A DNA stretch of 64,000 nucleotides from positions 2,668,501 to 2,732,500 of the forward strand of contig NZ_FOIP01000001.1 of NCBI RefSeq assembly GCF_900105215.1, written 5' to 3'. Below, piece after piece: positions 17,951-29,316 of this stretch (its first letter is position 1; each line of letters starts with the position of its first letter). The translations under genes were made by a program, and so were the position numbers. This DNA is from Lacrimispora sphenoides (lineage in GTDB: Bacteria > Bacillota > Clostridia > Lachnospirales > Lachnospiraceae). The notes below the pieces were generated by a model. It saw nothing but the letters and a program-made list of their open reading frames with translations. It had not been told where the DNA came from and searched no databases.

Positions 17951-17979
17951 TTGACGAAATCTATTTAATTTAGTATAAT
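17951..17979 (+). promoter_or_regulatory. Promoter of the beta-glucoside operon
   Basis: TTGACG (17951-17956), a 17-base spacer and TATAAT (17974-17979): a strong housekeeping promoter about 24 bases before the first RAT sequence. Confidence 0.85.
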
Positions 17980-18002
17980 AAGTGAAAGAAATACGATTTA
18001 CT

Positions 18003-18032
18003 GGAAGTGTTACTGTTCGGCAGGCCTGGCCA
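18003..18032 (+). promoter_or_regulatory. RAT antiterminator site 1 (LicT/BglG target)
   Basis: GGAAGTGTTACTGTTCGGCA followed by GGCCTGGCC matches the ribonucleic antiterminator pattern of bgl/lic leaders (GG-x-TTGTTACTG...GCAGGCAAAACC). Its 3' end overlaps the first arm of the terminator at 18028-18095, so formation of the RAT stem excludes the terminator. Confidence 0.85.
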
Positions 18033-18095
18033 GGATGATGTAAGGTTGCAGATAATAATGTTTAGCTGCGGTTTTACATGATCTTGGCCTTTTTT
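18028..18095 (+). terminator. Leader terminator controlled by RAT 1
   Basis: GGCCAGGATGATGTAA pairs with TTACATGATCTTGGCC (14 of 16), enclosing an inner TTGCAG/CTGCGG stem, and is followed by TTTTTT. Located before the antiterminator gene itself, giving autoregulation. Confidence 0.88.
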
Positions 18096-18114
18096 ATTTG
18101 AGAAGGTGAACTTA

Positions 18115-18951
18115 TTGTATGTAGAAAAGCGTATCAATAATAATGTACTTTTGGCTTCAGAGGATGGACAGCAGATGGTTCTGGTGGGGAAAGGCATTGG
18201 TTTTCAGGCTTACCCTGGTAATAAAATAGATAAAAGCAGGATTGAGAAAACCTTTTATCCTACAAACAACATGACGTTCACTCAAATGGCAGCCCTTATG
18301 ACGGGGTGTGGACCAAATGAGTTAAGGGCAGTTTTTAAAATTGTAAATATGGCCAAGGAGACATTTAAAGAATTAAATGACAATATGTTCTTTTCTTTAC
18401 TTGACCATTTATCCTTTGCCCTTAAGCGTCGCGAAATTCAGATGGATATAGTAAATCCGCTGGAATGGGAGATAAAGAAGTTCTACTCCAGAGAATACCA
18501 GATGGGCATTAAGGCATTAGAAATTATAAAGGCTGATTTAGGGACGCAGCTTCCTGACAGCGAAGCCGCATTTTTTGCCCTTCACATTGTTAATGCACAG
18601 ATAGATAGTGTAACGGGTGAGGAGATTTTTGGGATCACGGAAATGACAAATTCTATTTTAAAGCTGGTCAAGTATTTTTATCAGTGCGAGTTTGATGAGG
18701 ACAGCGTGTTCTTTAACCGTTTTATAACTCATGTAAGGTATTATCTGATGAGACGGTTAAAAGGTGAGGAGGTCGCCTCTACAGAAAGGGAGATTATTGA
18801 CTCAGTCCGCAAAGCAGATTCCCAGGCTTACGAATGTGCGAACAAGATTGCCCAGTATATTTATGAGCGTCAGAGATGGGAAACTTCCGAAACAGAGAAA
18901 ATGTTCTTAATGCTACATATTATTAATTTAGTAAAAAAGGTAAATAAATAA
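18115..18951 (+). CDS. licT: BglG/LicT-family antiterminator
   Basis: RNA-binding antiterminator that lets polymerase read through leader terminators when beta-glucosides are present. The N-terminal CAT RNA-binding domain (residues 1-55) has RINNNVLLASED and VLVGKGIGFQ. Two PRD domains follow with conserved histidines in DHLSFALKRRE, ALHIVNAQ, THVRYYL and MLHIINLV, which are phosphorylated by HPr and the cognate EII. TTG at 18115 is preferred: it gives the family-typical N-terminus and has AAGGTGA 5 bases upstream, whereas GTG 18106 overlaps the ribosome site. Confidence 0.95.
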   Translation: MYVEKRINNNVLLASEDGQQMVLVGKGIGFQAYPGNKIDKSRIEKTFYPTNNMTFTQMAALMTGCGPNELRAVFKIVNMAKETFKELNDNMFFSLLDHLSFALKRREIQMDIVNPLEWEIKKFYSREYQMGIKALEIIKADLGTQLPDSEAAFFALHIVNAQIDSVTGEEIFGITEMTNSILKLVKYFYQCEFDEDSVFFNRFITHVRYYLMRRLKGEEVASTEREIIDSVRKADSQAYECANKIAQYIYERQRWETSETEKMFLMLHIINLVKKVNK

Positions 18952-18952
18952 G

Positions 18953-18982
18953 GGATTCGTTACAGTTCGGCTGGCAAGACCC
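18953..18982 (+). promoter_or_regulatory. RAT antiterminator site 2
   Basis: GGATTCGTTACAGTTCGGCT followed by GGCAAGACCC is a near-canonical RAT, starting one base after the licT stop and overlapping the terminator that follows. It controls the PTS gene independently of the first leader. Confidence 0.88.
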
Positions 18983-19029
18983 AAACCTGCCTGACAGTGG
19001 ATTACTGTCAGGCAGGTCTGGGTCTTTTG
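18978..19029 (+). terminator. Leader terminator controlled by RAT 2
   Basis: GACCCAAACCTGCCTGACAGT pairs with ACTGTCAGGCAGGTCTGGGTC almost perfectly, followed by TTTTG. A textbook intrinsic terminator between licT and the PTS gene. Confidence 0.93.
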
Positions 19030-19204
19030 TTTATATTATGTTCTGCCATTATCCCCTGCTCTGCGCAGAGGAAGTGCGGCTGCATAAGGCATCGTGCTCC
19101 GATGAGGTTTTGATGGAACTGAAAATCTGCTATTTGGCTGTGAAAGCGCGCACCAGCCAGGCTGATGGAAAATTGCAATTTTATGATGTAAAAGGAGGAG
19201 TAAA

Positions 19205-22703
<3,499 letters not shown>

Positions 22704-22724
22704 AAAAGAGGGGAGTATTTTAAT

Positions 22725-23429
22725 ATGCAATTAATTATCACAAAGGACTATGTAACCATGAGCCAGATGGCTCTTACTCATGTATTGACTCATATGTACA
22801 CAGGGGATAACCGAAGGGTCAACCTTTCCATAACGGCAGGAAAAACCCCGGAACGGATGTATCAGCTGCTTACAGAGGAGTATAAAGGAAATACCTGTTT
22901 TAAACATGTCCATTTTTATAACTTTGATGAGATACCCAGGGAACGGGAGGAAACCGGTGTAACCATGAATGATTTAAACCGTATGTTTTTTGATCCGGCC
23001 GAGGTGCCCGGGGAACTGATTCACGTTCTGGATACAAAGGACTGGAAAGATTACGATAAGAAACTTAAAGAAGATGGCGGATTAGATATGCTCATCATGG
23101 GGCTCGGTACGGATGGACATTTCTGCGGTAATCTTGCAGGTACGGTAGAACATTTCGGCATGGAGACCCGTATGGTAACGAAAGAGGAATATCCTATTTC
23201 ATATTTTGAAAGAGAGACTAGTCCGGATCATTATGTGACATTCGGGCCGAAAACTGTAATGAATGCCCGTCATCTCATCATGATCATTAATGGCAGCCAC
23301 AAAGCAGAAATCGCAAAAAAGGCCTTGTTCGGCCCGGTTACGCCGGAGGTTCCTGCCAGTGTATTCCAGCTGCATCCTAATTATACGGTCATCATGGACG
23401 AGGAGGCCGCATCTTTGCTGGATTATTAA
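22725..23429 (+). CDS. NagB-family sugar-phosphate isomerase/deaminase-like protein
   Basis: 234-residue member of the glucosamine-6-phosphate isomerase / 6-phosphogluconolactonase superfamily. Seen: NLSITAGKTPERMY (phosphate loop), IMGLGTDGHFCGN (catalytic DGH, but without the FNEPG that follows in true NagB) and GPVTPEVPASVFQLHPN near the end, typical of NagB relatives. The loss of FNEPG means deaminase activity is uncertain. Its position after EII and GH1, 21 bases downstream, suggests it acts on the released sugar phosphate, perhaps an amino sugar. Confidence 0.8.
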   Translation: MQLIITKDYVTMSQMALTHVLTHMYTGDNRRVNLSITAGKTPERMYQLLTEEYKGNTCFKHVHFYNFDEIPREREETGVTMNDLNRMFFDPAEVPGELIHVLDTKDWKDYDKKLKEDGGLDMLIMGLGTDGHFCGNLAGTVEHFGMETRMVTKEEYPISYFERETSPDHYVTFGPKTVMNARHLIMIINGSHKAEIAKKALFGPVTPEVPASVFQLHPNYTVIMDEEAASLLDY

Positions 23430-23571
23430 AGCAGGGGAAAAGCAGAATGAATACTTCACAAATATAGCTTTTAAACATTTTATTCAAATCTAAGATAGAC
23501 GACATAACTCTGGAAGTCATGGAAGTGATGAAAACAAGGGATCGAAAGGTATGGATTTAAATGCAAAAAGA

Positions 23572-23610
23572 GGAAGCACCAGGAGAACGGAACCCAGGGC
23601 TTCCTTTTCT
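23572..23610 (+). terminator. Terminator of the beta-glucoside operon
   Basis: GGAAGCACCAGG pairs with CCCAGGGCTTCC, followed by TTTTCTG. It is convergent with the end of the leftward ECF gene and shares about 50 bases of sequence with the terminator at 17785. Confidence 0.7.
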
Positions 23611-23611
23611 G

Positions 23612-24151
23612 TTATAAGGCTGTCTCTCGATTCAGTTCCCGGATCTCACGAACACGCAAAAGAATAGGAAGCAAAACTCCGGCTGCAATCAAACTGAATA
23701 AATTCTGTACCATATTAAACGGAACATTAGAAATGGCAGCTGGCCAGCTGTATACTGCAAGTTCAAAAATAAAATATCCGCCTGTGACCACTGCGCTGCA
23801 AACCACTCCGGCGGCTAAAAAAGGCAGTACCCGAAAGCCCCTCGCTGGTCCACGGGAAGGCAGATGTTTATACAAATATCCACTTAAAAATGCCGCCAAT
23901 GCCTTAATGATCAGGGTAGCGGGTGCATAAAAAGCGTAACCGGACAGCAAATCCGCCATCATAGAGCCTATCCCTCCTGCGGCGGCACCTGCCATAGGTC
24001 CTAAGAGCATGCCGCTTAGCAATACCATCCCGTCCCCCAGATGAATATAGCCGCTGAATGCAGATGGTATATGTATTACCATAGTGGCTGCAGTGGTAAG
24101 AGCTGCCATCAAAGCGCTGAAAACGATCTTTTTTGTTCTGTTATTATTCAT
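23612..24151 (-). CDS. ECF transporter S component (vitamin/substrate-binding membrane protein)
   Basis: About 179 residues with five to six hydrophobic segments. IHLGDGMVLLSGMLLGPMAG (about residues 37-56) and the Ala/Gly-rich GAAAGGIGSMMADLLSG are typical of ECF S components of the ribofla_trS/DUF1393 type. No energising EcfAA'T genes are nearby, so it would use a shared module encoded elsewhere (group II ECF). The ATG at 24151 (minus strand) has AGAGGAG upstream; an upstream in-frame ATG adds eight residues without RBS. Substrate unknown; no riboswitch is recognised upstream. Confidence 0.85.
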   Translation of the reverse strand: MNNNRTKKIVFSALMAALTTAATMVIHIPSAFSGYIHLGDGMVLLSGMLLGPMAGAAAGGIGSMMADLLSGYAFYAPATLIIKALAAFLSGYLYKHLPSRGPARGFRVLPFLAAGVVCSAVVTGGYFIFELAVYSWPAAISNVPFNMVQNLFSLIAAGVLLPILLRVREIRELNRETAL

Positions 24152-24204
24152 GTCTTCTCCTCTCTTGCAGGTCATTTTAATTCATATTGAACTTATCATA
24201 TAGA

Positions 24205-24258
24205 AAAACTGGCATTTTATAAATATCCAATTTAGATAAAATTATACATACCAGTTTT
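24205..24258. promoter_or_regulatory. Spaced inverted repeat between ECF and AraC-HD genes
   Basis: AAAACTGGCAT (24205-24215) and ATACCAGTTTT (24248-24258) form an inverted repeat (10 of 11) about 32 bases apart, covering a minus-strand TATAAT (24246-24241). The layout, two half sites around a promoter between divergent genes, suits a regulator binding site. No matching regulator is proven; the neighbouring AraC-HD protein is a candidate. Confidence 0.5.
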
Positions 24259-24395
24259 GTTTGGGCAGTTTTAACCTCTACATGAAGAAGATGCAAACCC
24301 GAAGGGAAATAGGACATTTTTGGAATAGCGGGATATTTCTTTTTCAATTATAATCAAATTACCACGTGGAAAATAAAATAAAGGAAGCGGTCAGG

Positions 24396-25307
24396 ATGGA
24401 AAAGGAGAACTGGGTACTAGCATGCGCAGTTTATATAGACGAACATTTAAAGGAAGAACTGTCAGTGGAACGCATTTCCGCATGGGCAGGATATTCTCCC
24501 TGGTATTTTTCCAGACGTTTTAAGGCGGAAATGGGAGTTTCGCCCATGGAGTTCGTAAAACAACGGCGTCTTTTTGCGGCGTCCGGAGAAATCCGCAGGG
24601 GAAAGAGGATCATAGATGCAGCCTTGGAGTATGGCTGGGAGACTCACAGCGGTTTTACCAAAGCTTTTTGCGGTCAGTTTGGGTATGCCCCTGTTCTCTT
24701 AAGAGCGCTCTATATTCGTGATGCTTCTATGGAAGGAGAACGGGATCACTTGGAATTATATATAAAGTCAATGGAGCCTTATAAAAAACCGGAGGAGTTG
24801 TGGGAAATTCTTTGCCGGACACTTATAGAAAATGGAACAGAACATGATCAGGAAAATTTAAACAGAATTTATGAGCTTGCATCATTCTGCCACAAGGGAC
24901 AGAAACGGTATTCGGGGGAAGACTATATCACTCATCCCTTAAATGTTGCTTTGATTCTTGCAGATATGGGAGCCGATGAGGATACTGTATGTGCCGGACT
25001 TCTGCACGATGCAGAATCAGGAATCTGGGAAGAAGGACTAAAGGAAGAGAAAGCCGGAGAAAGGATTTTGGATGTCCTTCTGGCGTACCGGGAATTTGAA
25101 GGCAGGCATGAATGTCCGGATGAGAGAGGGGCATTGATTGCTCTGGCCGACCGGCTCCACAATATGCGCACCATAGAATTTGTGGATCCATCTACCTGGA
25201 AATGGCGGGCGGAAGATACGATGAAAATATTTTCTCCCATAGCTGCAAAATACGAAGATATCAGGCTTCGGTCAGAATTAGACGAACTTTCCATGAAATT
25301 CCTTTAA
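24396..25307 (+). CDS. AraC-type DNA-binding domain fused to a RelA/SpoT-like HD domain
   Basis: About 303 residues in two parts. Residues 5-100 are an AraC/XylS double helix-turn-helix (SVERISAWAGYSPWYFSRRF, then IIDAALEYGWETHSGFTKAF). Residues about 145-300 resemble the HD hydrolase of RelA/SpoT proteins: ITHPLNVALILADMG, AGLLHDAES and ALADRLHNMRT. In active ppGpp hydrolases the HD is followed by VVED; here it reads HDAESG, so the catalytic acidic pair is altered. No synthetase part. The ATG at 24396 follows AAAGGAAG; GTG 24366 lacks an RBS. Divergent from the ECF gene. Function not established. Confidence 0.8.
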   Translation: MEKENWVLACAVYIDEHLKEELSVERISAWAGYSPWYFSRRFKAEMGVSPMEFVKQRRLFAASGEIRRGKRIIDAALEYGWETHSGFTKAFCGQFGYAPVLLRALYIRDASMEGERDHLELYIKSMEPYKKPEELWEILCRTLIENGTEHDQENLNRIYELASFCHKGQKRYSGEDYITHPLNVALILADMGADEDTVCAGLLHDAESGIWEEGLKEEKAGERILDVLLAYREFEGRHECPDERGALIALADRLHNMRTIEFVDPSTWKWRAEDTMKIFSPIAAKYEDIRLRSELDELSMKFL

Positions 25308-25330
25308 ATGCAATTATATCAACTGCTGCA

Positions 25331-25374
25331 CGCAGCCATACCCGTACGAGAAGCGGAATGGCTGCGTTTTTTTT
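25331..25374 (+). terminator. Terminator after the AraC-HD gene
   Basis: CGCAGCCAT (25331-25339) pairs perfectly with ATGGCTGCG (25358-25366), followed by eight T residues. Confidence 0.92.
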
Positions 25375-25382
25375 ATGTAAGG

Positions 25383-25411
25383 TTGACAGCGGGAGATGTC
25401 CCTGTTAAAAT
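25383..25411 (+). promoter_or_regulatory. Promoter of the AroM gene
   Basis: TTGACA (25383-25388), a 17-base spacer and TAAAAT (25406-25411). A nearly identical -10 context (CCCTGTTAAAAT) recurs at the promoter of the M20 gene at 26252, suggesting common control of the two transcription units. Confidence 0.8.
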
Positions 25412-25491
25412 CAAAAAAAATATTTTATCTTTCTAAGGCACTAATGGGCGGTATAACAGGCGGTATTTATTATAAGGAAGGAGCGATTAAA

Positions 25492-26163
25492 ATGAAGATT
25501 GGTGCCATAACGGTAGGGCAGAGTCCGAGAACTGATGTTACCGAAGATATCATGGATATTTTTAACGGCAAGGCTGAAGTCCTTGAAAGGGGAGGACTGG
25601 ATGGTCTGACAAGAGAGCAGATAGAGAAATTTAGCCCCAAGGAGGGTGATTATGTGCTGGTCTCCAGATTAAATGACGGAACCTCTGTTACGTTTGGAGA
25701 ACGTCATATCATCCCAAGGATTCAACATGCAATTGAGGAATTGGAAGAGCAGGGGGCGTACTTTATTATGATGTTTTGTACAGGAAAATTTCCGGACACC
25801 TTAAAAGCAAAGGTTCCCCTGATTTATCCTTGTGAAATTTTAGACAGAACCGTTCCTCTTCTGACAGCCGCCTCCTCGATTCTTGTAGTGACGCCATCTC
25901 CTTTGCAAATAGCTCAAAGCGAGAAAAAATGGTCCAGGATCGTAAGGAAGGTTAAAGTTGTCTCCGGCTCCCCTTATGGAGAATGGAAGGAGCTGGAAGA
26001 AACAGCCAGGCTTGTGAGGGATACAAAAGCGGATCTGGTGATTCTGGACTGCATTGGCTTCAGCCGGGATATGAAACGGCTGTTCGCGGAAGAGACCGGA
26101 AAGCCGGTAATTCTTCCCAGGACCTTATTGGCCCGCCTTGTTTCTGAATTGACAGATGTCTAA
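25492..26163 (+). CDS. AroM-family protein (possible Asp/Glu-racemase relative)
   Basis: 223 residues starting KIGAITVGQSPRTDV, the hallmark of AroM (PF07302), whose biochemical role is not established. Two cysteines, Cys96 (MMFCTGKFP) and Cys187 (LDCIGFS), are placed like the catalytic pair of aspartate/glutamate/hydantoin racemases, to whose superfamily AroM has been compared; racemase activity is inference. The ATG at 25492 has AAGGAAGGAG upstream; the in-frame ATG at 25396 lies inside the promoter. First gene of the peptide-utilisation region; shares a similar promoter with the next gene. Confidence 0.88.
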   Translation: MKIGAITVGQSPRTDVTEDIMDIFNGKAEVLERGGLDGLTREQIEKFSPKEGDYVLVSRLNDGTSVTFGERHIIPRIQHAIEELEEQGAYFIMMFCTGKFPDTLKAKVPLIYPCEILDRTVPLLTAASSILVVTPSPLQIAQSEKKWSRIVRKVKVVSGSPYGEWKELEETARLVRDTKADLVILDCIGFSRDMKRLFAEETGKPVILPRTLLARLVSELTDV

Positions 26164-26251
26164 AAAAAAGAAAAAACAGTATATATTTAAATTTAACCCC
26201 ATCACTGTGCATGATGTTTAAATTGTGCACGAAAAACCGTGCAAACTGTTA

Positions 26252-26280
26252 TTTACAAAAAAAATCCTCCCTGTTAAAAT
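26252..26280 (+). promoter_or_regulatory. Promoter of the peptide-utilisation operon
   Basis: TTTACA (26252-26257), a 17-base spacer and TAAAAT (26275-26280). Just upstream, at about 26207-26230, is the inverted repeat GTGCA...TGCAC, a possible regulator site. Confidence 0.75.
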
Positions 26281-26323
26281 ACTTATCAAATATTCTCCAA
26301 CAGGAGCAGAGAGGATTGATTGG

Positions 26324-27493
26324 ATGAGTGACCTGTTATCCAGAGCAAAAGAACTTGAGGATTATGGAATTGATATCAGGCGCAGGATACATAAAAAACC
26401 GGAAATCGGCTTTGACCTTCCGGAGACCGTAAAGCTTGTCAGGGAAGAGCTTAAGTCCATTGGTTTTGAGCCCGCTGCCTGCGGAACTGCAGGGATCACG
26501 GCGCTGGCCGGAAAGCCTGGAAAGACTTTTTTACTAAGAGCTGATATGGATGCCCTGCCCATGAAAGAGGAAACAGGACTTCCTTTTGCATCGGAGAATG
26601 GCTTCATGCATGCCTGCGGCCATGATATGCACACCAGTGCATTGCTTCTGGCTGCACGGATATTGAAAGAGAGAGAAGGGGAATTGAAAGGAACGGTGAA
26701 ACTCATGTTCCAGCCCTGTGAAGAGGGGGTAGGAGGCGCTTTGGACATGGTAAATGCAGGCGTTCTTGAATGCCCTTCCGTGGATGGAGCAATGGCTCTC
26801 CACGTGCTCCACGAGAAGTCCGGAAGCGTTGGATATTCCCGGGGCACAGCTTGCGCTTCCAGCGATATCTTTACAATTACGGTAAAGGGAAAGGGCGGAC
26901 ATGGAGCCGCACCTCATCTCTGCGTTGATCCGATACATATAGCTGTCCACATTCATTTGGCACTGCAGGCCCTTAACAGCCGCGAGGTAAATCCTGATGA
27001 GATGCTGGTATGCAGTATCTGCCAGATAAACGGGGGAACAGCCACCAACGTATTTCCGGAGACGGTGGTATTAAAAGGAACCATACGCACCATGAATGGA
27101 AAGGTGAGAAGCTTTGCCAGAGAACGTCTGGTCCAGATTGCAGAACAGACTGCCAGCACATTCCGGGGAGAAGCAGAAGTAAAATTTCTTCATGAAGGCG
27201 TTCCGCCCATGGAAAATAACGGGGATCTTCTGGAGGCTTCCAACGGATATATCGACATCCTTTTGGGAGAAGGAACCTGTAAGGAACTGCCCAGAATGAC
27301 CGGTTCAGAGGATTTCTCCATAATATCTCAGATGGTTCCCTCAGTTCTTTATTGGGTGGGAACCGGTTCAGAAGAGGAAGGATACCCTTACGGCGTTCAC
27401 GATCCAAGAGTCACATTTAACGAGGAAAGCCTTCACAAAATGGCTGCCATCTATGCCAATACAGCCATCTGCTGGCTGAGAGATCACTCCTGA
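26324..27493 (+). CDS. M20D amidohydrolase (hippurate/N-acyl-amino-acid type)
   Basis: About 389 residues. The M20D-specific metal-binding signature is present: LRADMDALPM, HACGHDMHTS, QPCEEGVGGA (catalytic Glu pair), LHVLHEKSG and a final GSEDFS in place of the His of other M20 groups. Such enzymes remove acyl groups from N-acyl amino acids or hydrolyse peptide-like bonds. The ATG at 26324 follows GAGAGGATTGATTGG; the more upstream in-frame start lies before the promoter. The next gene begins 108 bases later. Substrate unknown. Confidence 0.9.
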   Translation: MSDLLSRAKELEDYGIDIRRRIHKKPEIGFDLPETVKLVREELKSIGFEPAACGTAGITALAGKPGKTFLLRADMDALPMKEETGLPFASENGFMHACGHDMHTSALLLAARILKEREGELKGTVKLMFQPCEEGVGGALDMVNAGVLECPSVDGAMALHVLHEKSGSVGYSRGTACASSDIFTITVKGKGGHGAAPHLCVDPIHIAVHIHLALQALNSREVNPDEMLVCSICQINGGTATNVFPETVVLKGTIRTMNGKVRSFARERLVQIAEQTASTFRGEAEVKFLHEGVPPMENNGDLLEASNGYIDILLGEGTCKELPRMTGSEDFSIISQMVPSVLYWVGTGSEEEGYPYGVHDPRVTFNEESLHKMAAIYANTAICWLRDHS

Positions 27494-27601
27494 TAACCAG
27501 GAAAAGAAAATATCATATGTTTCGGATATAACGATAGTTAAAGGCGACTATGCTTACTTTGACTGTCGTTTTATTAATATACAAGGAAAAGAGGAATCAT
27601 T

Positions 27602-29227
27602 ATGAAAAAAAGATTTTTAGCGGCAATTTTAACGGTAGCTGTCTCAGCCGGATTAAGCGCATGCGGTTCCGGTTCTTCGGCCACAACGGCTGAAACAACA
27701 GCGTCAGCTCAGGGAACGATGGAAGAAACGAAAGTTCCTGCGGGGGAGCCGGTCTCCGGCGGTGTTATGACTATTTCCCTTTCTTCCTCACCCAAAAACC
27801 TGGATCCTGTCAAGTATACGGGAACCTATGAATCTCAGATCATCGGCACAGTCTGTGATACTCTTGTGGAATATAATACGGATCTTACGGAAATCCAGCC
27901 AGCCCTGGCAAAATCCTGGACCGTAAGCGATGACGGGCTTGCTTATACTTTCACGCTGCGTGACGATGTATACTTCCAGCCTGGTAAGTATCAGGAAGGA
28001 AGAAAATTGACAGCAGAGGATGTGAAATACTCCCTGGAGCGCTCCCATGAGCTTTCTGCATTGCAAAGGCTGGACATGCTGGATCACTGTGAGGTTGTCA
28101 GCGATACGGAGGTGGTCTGCTATTTGCCTGAGCCAAATGCCGTATTCCTGACTGCACTGACTGATGCAGGCAATGTGATTATTCCAAAGGAAGAGGCAGA
28201 AGGCTGGGGAGAGGATTTTGGTTCCCACCTTGTAGGTACAGGCCCCTTTGCTCTTCAGTCCTTTGAGCTGGATCAGCAGGCTGTCCTTGTGCGCAATGAT
28301 AAATACTGGGCAGCAACCCCTTATCTGGATGGAGTTACATTTAAACCGGTCAGTGACGGAAACCAGGCGGTAAATGCCCTTCGCACCGGTGAGGTGAATT
28401 TGGCCACCAGCCTTAGCGGCGAAGCTGTAAAAATAGCGAGAGAGGATCCGAACGTAGAACTCATGGAGATGCCGGGCCTTCACGTTGCTTACATTTATTT
28501 TAATCAGGTAAATGGACCAACTGCAGATATCAAGGTCAGAGAAGCGATCATCAAGGCGGTTAATATCAAAGACCTTACGGCAGGTGTGTACCAGTACCAG
28601 GAAGCACAGCCGGCCAGTCTGCCTCTGCCTCCGGGCTCCTGGGGATACGATTCCAGTCTGGAATCAGAAGTTCCCGCTTATGATCCGGAAGGGGCAAAAA
28701 AGCTTCTTGCAGAAGCCGGATATCCTGATGGGTTTGATATGAATATTTATATTTCCAACACAGAAGCAAGGATTAAGATGGCAACCTTATTCCAGGCGTA
28801 CTTAAAAGAAAACTTAAATATCAATGTGAACATTAATACCAGCGAATGGGGTACCTTCAGCGAAATCGCATCGTCGGGGAAAGCAGATGTATTTGCAATG
28901 TCATGGACCTGGTATCCTGATCCCTATTTCTTTTTAAATAAAATATTCCATACAAGCTCCATCGGCTCCCTTGGAAACGGACAGGGCTTCAGCAACAAGG
29001 AAGTGGACCAATATCTGGATGATGCGCTGCTGTCCACAGACCAGGAAAAGAGGGCGGAAGCTTATAAGAAGGCCCTTGCGGTAATCGTTAAGCAAAATCC
29101 GGGCATCTTCTATGCAAATGAGAATGTAAACTGGGGCGTAAGTCCAAAGGTTCAGGGGCTGGAACTGCGCGCCGACGGCAAGGTTAAGATCTGTACTCCG
29201 GATATAAATGTATGGTTATCCAGATAA
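27602..29227 (+). CDS. Oligopeptide-type ABC transporter substrate-binding lipoprotein
   Basis: Extracellular family 5 solute-binding protein, 541 residues. Signal peptide with lipobox GLSAC; Cys21 lipidated. A Ser/Thr/Glu-rich linker follows, then SBP_bac_5 (about 75-460) beginning LSSSPKNLDPVKYTGTYESQ, with EIQPALAKSWTVSDDGLAYTF typical of DppA/OppA. It delivers peptides or related compounds to the permeases that follow. RBS AGAGGA lies before the ATG. An intercistronic hairpin after it likely raises its relative amount. Confidence 0.93.
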   Translation: MKKRFLAAILTVAVSAGLSACGSGSSATTAETTASAQGTMEETKVPAGEPVSGGVMTISLSSSPKNLDPVKYTGTYESQIIGTVCDTLVEYNTDLTEIQPALAKSWTVSDDGLAYTFTLRDDVYFQPGKYQEGRKLTAEDVKYSLERSHELSALQRLDMLDHCEVVSDTEVVCYLPEPNAVFLTALTDAGNVIIPKEEAEGWGEDFGSHLVGTGPFALQSFELDQQAVLVRNDKYWAATPYLDGVTFKPVSDGNQAVNALRTGEVNLATSLSGEAVKIAREDPNVELMEMPGLHVAYIYFNQVNGPTADIKVREAIIKAVNIKDLTAGVYQYQEAQPASLPLPPGSWGYDSSLESEVPAYDPEGAKKLLAEAGYPDGFDMNIYISNTEARIKMATLFQAYLKENLNINVNINTSEWGTFSEIASSGKADVFAMSWTWYPDPYFFLNKIFHTSSIGSLGNGQGFSNKEVDQYLDDALLSTDQEKRAEAYKKALAVIVKQNPGIFYANENVNWGVSPKVQGLELRADGKVKICTPDINVWLSR

Positions 29228-29265
29228 GGTTACCGTTTAGTCATGCCATTCATCATTTGGCGGAT

Positions 29266-29290
29266 AGGGATATTGCTCAGCAATATCCCT
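29266..29290 (+). other. Intercistronic hairpin after the peptide-binding protein
   Basis: AGGGATATTGCT and AGCAATATCCCT pair perfectly around one base, 38 bases after the stop and before the permease. There is no T run, so mRNA stabilisation or partial attenuation is more likely than termination. Confidence 0.75.
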
Positions 29291-29316
29291 GATTTAAAAG
29301 ACACAGGAGGAGATAT

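Noticed and set aside
18106..18114. GTG start for the LicT antiterminator
   Set aside because: It overlaps the only ribosome-binding site; the TTG at 18115 gives the usual N-terminus and correct spacing.
25396..25491. N-terminal extension of the AroM protein
   Set aside because: The upstream ATG lies within the -35/-10 region of a strong promoter, so it cannot be in the transcript; the family starts at KIGAITVGQ.
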